This document shows positions 6,370 to 7,773 of a DNA stretch of 7,773 nucleotides, piece by piece (position 1 is the stretch's first letter; every line of letters starts with the position of its first letter). Source of the DNA: Pseudomonadota bacterium. GTDB lineage: Bacteria; Pseudomonadota; Gammaproteobacteria; Burkholderiales; Ferrovaceae. The DNA lies in contig JAJZPY010000095.1 of NCBI GenBank assembly GCA_021811005.1, positions 1 through 7,773 on the forward strand, in the 5' to 3' direction. Below the pieces are notes generated by a model. That model did no database searches, was not told the DNA's origin, and saw only the letters and a list, made by a program, of their open reading frames with translations. The translations under genes were made by a program, and so were the position numbers.

Positions 6370-6552
6370 ATGATCTGGCTTGAGAGCCTGGTGCTCTACC
6401 TCATTGCCATGATGATCCAGACCGACCTGCGCCCGCGCCATTTTTCAGGGCCCCAGATGCTGTCCGGTTTTGCGTGGAGCGTGGCCTGGGCCTGGCACGA
6501 TGCCACGGCCAACCTGCATGGCCTGTCGGTGCTGGCAGGGCTGCCTTCATGA
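6370..6552 (+). CDS. Small membrane ORF resembling the N-terminal part of a TadV/CpaA prepilin peptidase
   Basis: A 60-residue ORF between flp and cpaB, the place where tadV/cpaA commonly stands. It has a hydrophobic N terminus (2-16), then TDLRPRHFSG (18-27), then a second hydrophobic stretch (30-42) and a tail GLSVLAGL. In A24 prepilin peptidases a hydrophobic helix is followed by the catalytic motif D-L-R-x-R-x-I-P-N; here Asp19 and both arginines are kept, but FSG replaces IPN. The second catalytic Asp (GxGD motif) and the remaining helices are absent, since full proteins are about 150-170 residues. The stop overlaps the cpaB start as ATGA, which argues that it is translated. GCAGG lies about 9 bases before the ATG. 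It may be a decayed peptidase, a half-protein with another job, or an unrelated peptide with a chance likeness. Confidence 0.6.
   Translation: MIWLESLVLYLIAMMIQTDLRPRHFSGPQMLSGFAWSVAWAWHDATANLHGLSVLAGLPS
6489..6510 (+). repeat. Hairpin-forming inverted repeat upstream of cpaB
   Basis: GGCCTGGCA pairs with TGCCA-C-GGCC around the loop CGA, giving a 9-base-pair stem with one bulged C. It lies inside the small ORF, about 40 bases before the cpaB start. There is no T run after it. It could be an mRNA stability or processing element separating abundant flp message from downstream genes, or a chance product of high GC. Confidence 0.4.
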
Positions 6553-7328
6553 ACCTGCGCCGCCGTCCGCTATGGATCGCCTTCGCCATGCTGCTTTCGC
6601 TGGGCATTGCCGGCTATTCGGCGCGCTGGCTGATGCAGGCCGCGCGCGTCAAATCCGTTCCGGTGGCGGTGGCCCGCCAGGCGCTGGCCCAGGGTTCGCG
6701 GCTGACAGCCGCCTCCGTCAGCCTGTCCGACTGGCCGGACCATCTCCTGCCGCCCGGCACGCCCGTCAACCCGGAAAAATTCGAAGGCCGCGTGGTGCGC
6801 GTTCCCATTGCCGCCGGCCTGCCGATCCTGGAACAGGCCCTGGCGCCGGAAGGCAGCCGGGCCGGCCTGTCCGCCATCATCCCCAGCGGCCATCGCGCCA
6901 TGACGGTGCGCGTCAACGAAGTGGTCGGCGTGGCAGGTTTTGCCCTTCCCGGCAACTTCGTGGACGTGCTCGTCAACAGTGCGGCGGAAGGATGGCCCGG
7001 CAGCGTCCGCGGCAGCCTTTCCAAAATCGTGCTGCAACGCGTGCCGGTGCTGGCCGTGGCGCAGGATGCCAATCCCGACGAATCGCGGCCGCACGTGGTG
7101 AACGCCGTCACGCTTGAAGTGACGCCGCGGGAAGCCGAACAGCTCGACCTGGCCCGCAACATCGGCACCCTCTCGCTGGTGCTGCGCAACCAGGTGGACC
7201 CGCAAACCACTGCCACCCCCGGCGTCACGCGCCAGGGCCTGCTGGGCCATGACCCTGCGACCGCCTCCGGCGCCTTCCAGCCCGCCGCGGAAATCATTCG
7301 CGGCAGCGAACGGAGCCTGTTGCGATGA
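6549..7328 (+). CDS. cpaB: Flp pilus assembly protein CpaB/RcpC
   Basis: A periplasmic Tad-pilus component anchored by one N-terminal membrane helix, thought to work with the outer-membrane secretin RcpA/CpaC. The 259 residues include a basic start (MNLRRR), a membrane segment (about 8-25), an SAF domain (about 36-98, from VPVAVARQALAQGSRL to GLPILEQAL) and the CpaB/RcpC core (about 106-213, with GHRAMTVRVNEVVGVAGF and LPGNFVDVLV at 133-142, and VTLEVTPREAEQLDLA). Length is normal for the family. ATG 6549 is preferred over an in-frame GTG at 6474, because the membrane anchor follows it and it overlaps the preceding stop as ATGA. The gene's own stop overlaps the cpaC start in the same way. Confidence 0.93.
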   Translation: MNLRRRPLWIAFAMLLSLGIAGYSARWLMQAARVKSVPVAVARQALAQGSRLTAASVSLSDWPDHLLPPGTPVNPEKFEGRVVRVPIAAGLPILEQALAPEGSRAGLSAIIPSGHRAMTVRVNEVVGVAGFALPGNFVDVLVNSAAEGWPGSVRGSLSKIVLQRVPVLAVAQDANPDESRPHVVNAVTLEVTPREAEQLDLARNIGTLSLVLRNQVDPQTTATPGVTRQGLLGHDPATASGAFQPAAEIIRGSERSLLR

Positions 7329-7773
7329 AGCGCTGGCTTGCGGCCCTGGGCTGCCTGGGCCTCCTGCAATCGGTGCAAGCCCTGCCGCCCGAGGAACGCC
7401 AGCTCACCCTGACCGAAGGAAAGTCCGCCGTGATCCCGCTTGGCCGCCGCGTCGCGCGGCTTTCGGTGGGAGCGCCCCAGGTGGCTGACGTGATTCTGCT
7501 GCGGCGGCGCGAACTGTACCTGGTGGGCAAATCGGCCGGCAGCACCAACGTGCTGCTCTGGCTCGACAACGGCGACGTGCGCGTGTTCAACCTGGACGTG
7601 GAGCGCGACGTGGCCCCCCTGTCGGCGCGACTGCGCCGGCTGCTGCCGGGCGAACCGCACATCGACGTGTCTTCCAGCGGGGAATCCGTGGTGCTGTCCG
7701 GCACCGTATCGGACGTGATCCGCGCCGAGCAGGCCGTCGCGATTGCCCAGCCCTTCCTGTCACGCAAGCCCGC
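7325..7773 (+). CDS. cpaC: Tad pilus secretin CpaC/RcpA (N-terminal part, runs off the window)
   Basis: The outer-membrane channel of the Tad pilus. Frame 7325 stays open to the window end, giving 149 complete codons of a protein that is usually about 400-550. Residues 1-19 form a signal peptide (KRW, a hydrophobic core, SVQA with likely cleavage after Ala19). Residues about 25-90 match the secretin-associated pilus N-terminal domain: LTLTEGKSAVIPL, then APQVADV, then a strand-rich LYLVGKSAGSTNVLLWL. A BON-like segment follows (about 112-145, HIDVSSSGESVVLSGTVSD). The secretin barrel domain lies outside the window. Cys10 is not in a good lipobox, so a lipoprotein is unlikely. The start overlaps the cpaB stop as ATGA. 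Identity rests on domain pattern and position. Confidence 0.88.
   Translation, partial: MKRWLAALGCLGLLQSVQALPPEERQLTLTEGKSAVIPLGRRVARLSVGAPQVADVILLRRRELYLVGKSAGSTNVLLWLDNGDVRVFNLDVERDVAPLSARLRRLLPGEPHIDVSSSGESVVLSGTVSDVIRAEQAVAIAQPFLSRKP

Noticed and set aside
7344..7356. Possible lipoprotein Cys (Cys10) in the CpaC signal peptide
   Set aside because: The residues before it (Ala-Leu-Gly) do not fit a lipobox well and the hydrophobic core before the Cys is too short; cleavage after Ala19 fits better.
6614..7660. 348-codon minus-strand ORF opposite cpaB and cpaC
   Set aside because: It is antisense to two genes with clear domains and overlapping ATGA junctions, and shows no recognisable motif.

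Overview
The window is GC-rich, densely coded bacterial chromosome, and all nine protein-coding calls look intact apart from edge truncations. The gene content suggests a proteobacterium, most likely a betaproteobacterium: queA-tgt with a probable next gene in the yajC position, a XenA/YqjM-type Old Yellow Enzyme, and a Flp/Tad pilus locus with cpaB and cpaC. This is inference from gene content and composition; I cannot name a genus.

Region 1 (1-2181, minus strand) is a queuosine-tRNA operon. queA and tgt overlap by 4 bases, and a start codon with a strong ribosome binding site at the left edge is probably the next gene, yajC by known synteny. Tgt inserts preQ1 into tRNA and QueA converts it to epoxyqueuosine.

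Region 2 (2182-2297) is a 29-base divergent gap followed by a plus-strand tRNA-Leu(CAA) gene with encoded CCA. The gap holds an 11-base palindrome that contains an extended -10 box for the tRNA.

Region 3 (2343-4673, plus) carries two flavoenzymes: an FAD-dependent YhiN/BaiN-family oxidoreductase with a TTG start, and a class III Old Yellow Enzyme with its catalytic Cys, His pair and C-terminal arginine finger.

Region 4 (4767-6033, plus) is a tightly coupled pair: a LuxR/NarL-type regulator whose receiver domain has lost most phosphorylation residues, then an integral-membrane methyltransferase of the isoprenylcysteine/phospholipid methyltransferase type.

Region 5 (6182 to the right edge, plus) is the start of a Tad (tight adherence) pilus locus: Flp pilin, a 60-residue membrane ORF resembling only the first part of a TadV/CpaA prepilin peptidase, CpaB, and the N-terminal third or so of the CpaC secretin. 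The last three are joined by ATGA overlaps and so are translationally coupled. The LuxR-methyltransferase pair directly upstream is a candidate regulator or accessory module for this pilus, on position alone.

The points most worth a second look are the half-length peptidase-like ORF, the degenerate receiver regulator paired with a membrane methyltransferase, and the palindromic queA/tRNA-Leu intergenic region. No mobile element, CRISPR array or long repeat was seen.
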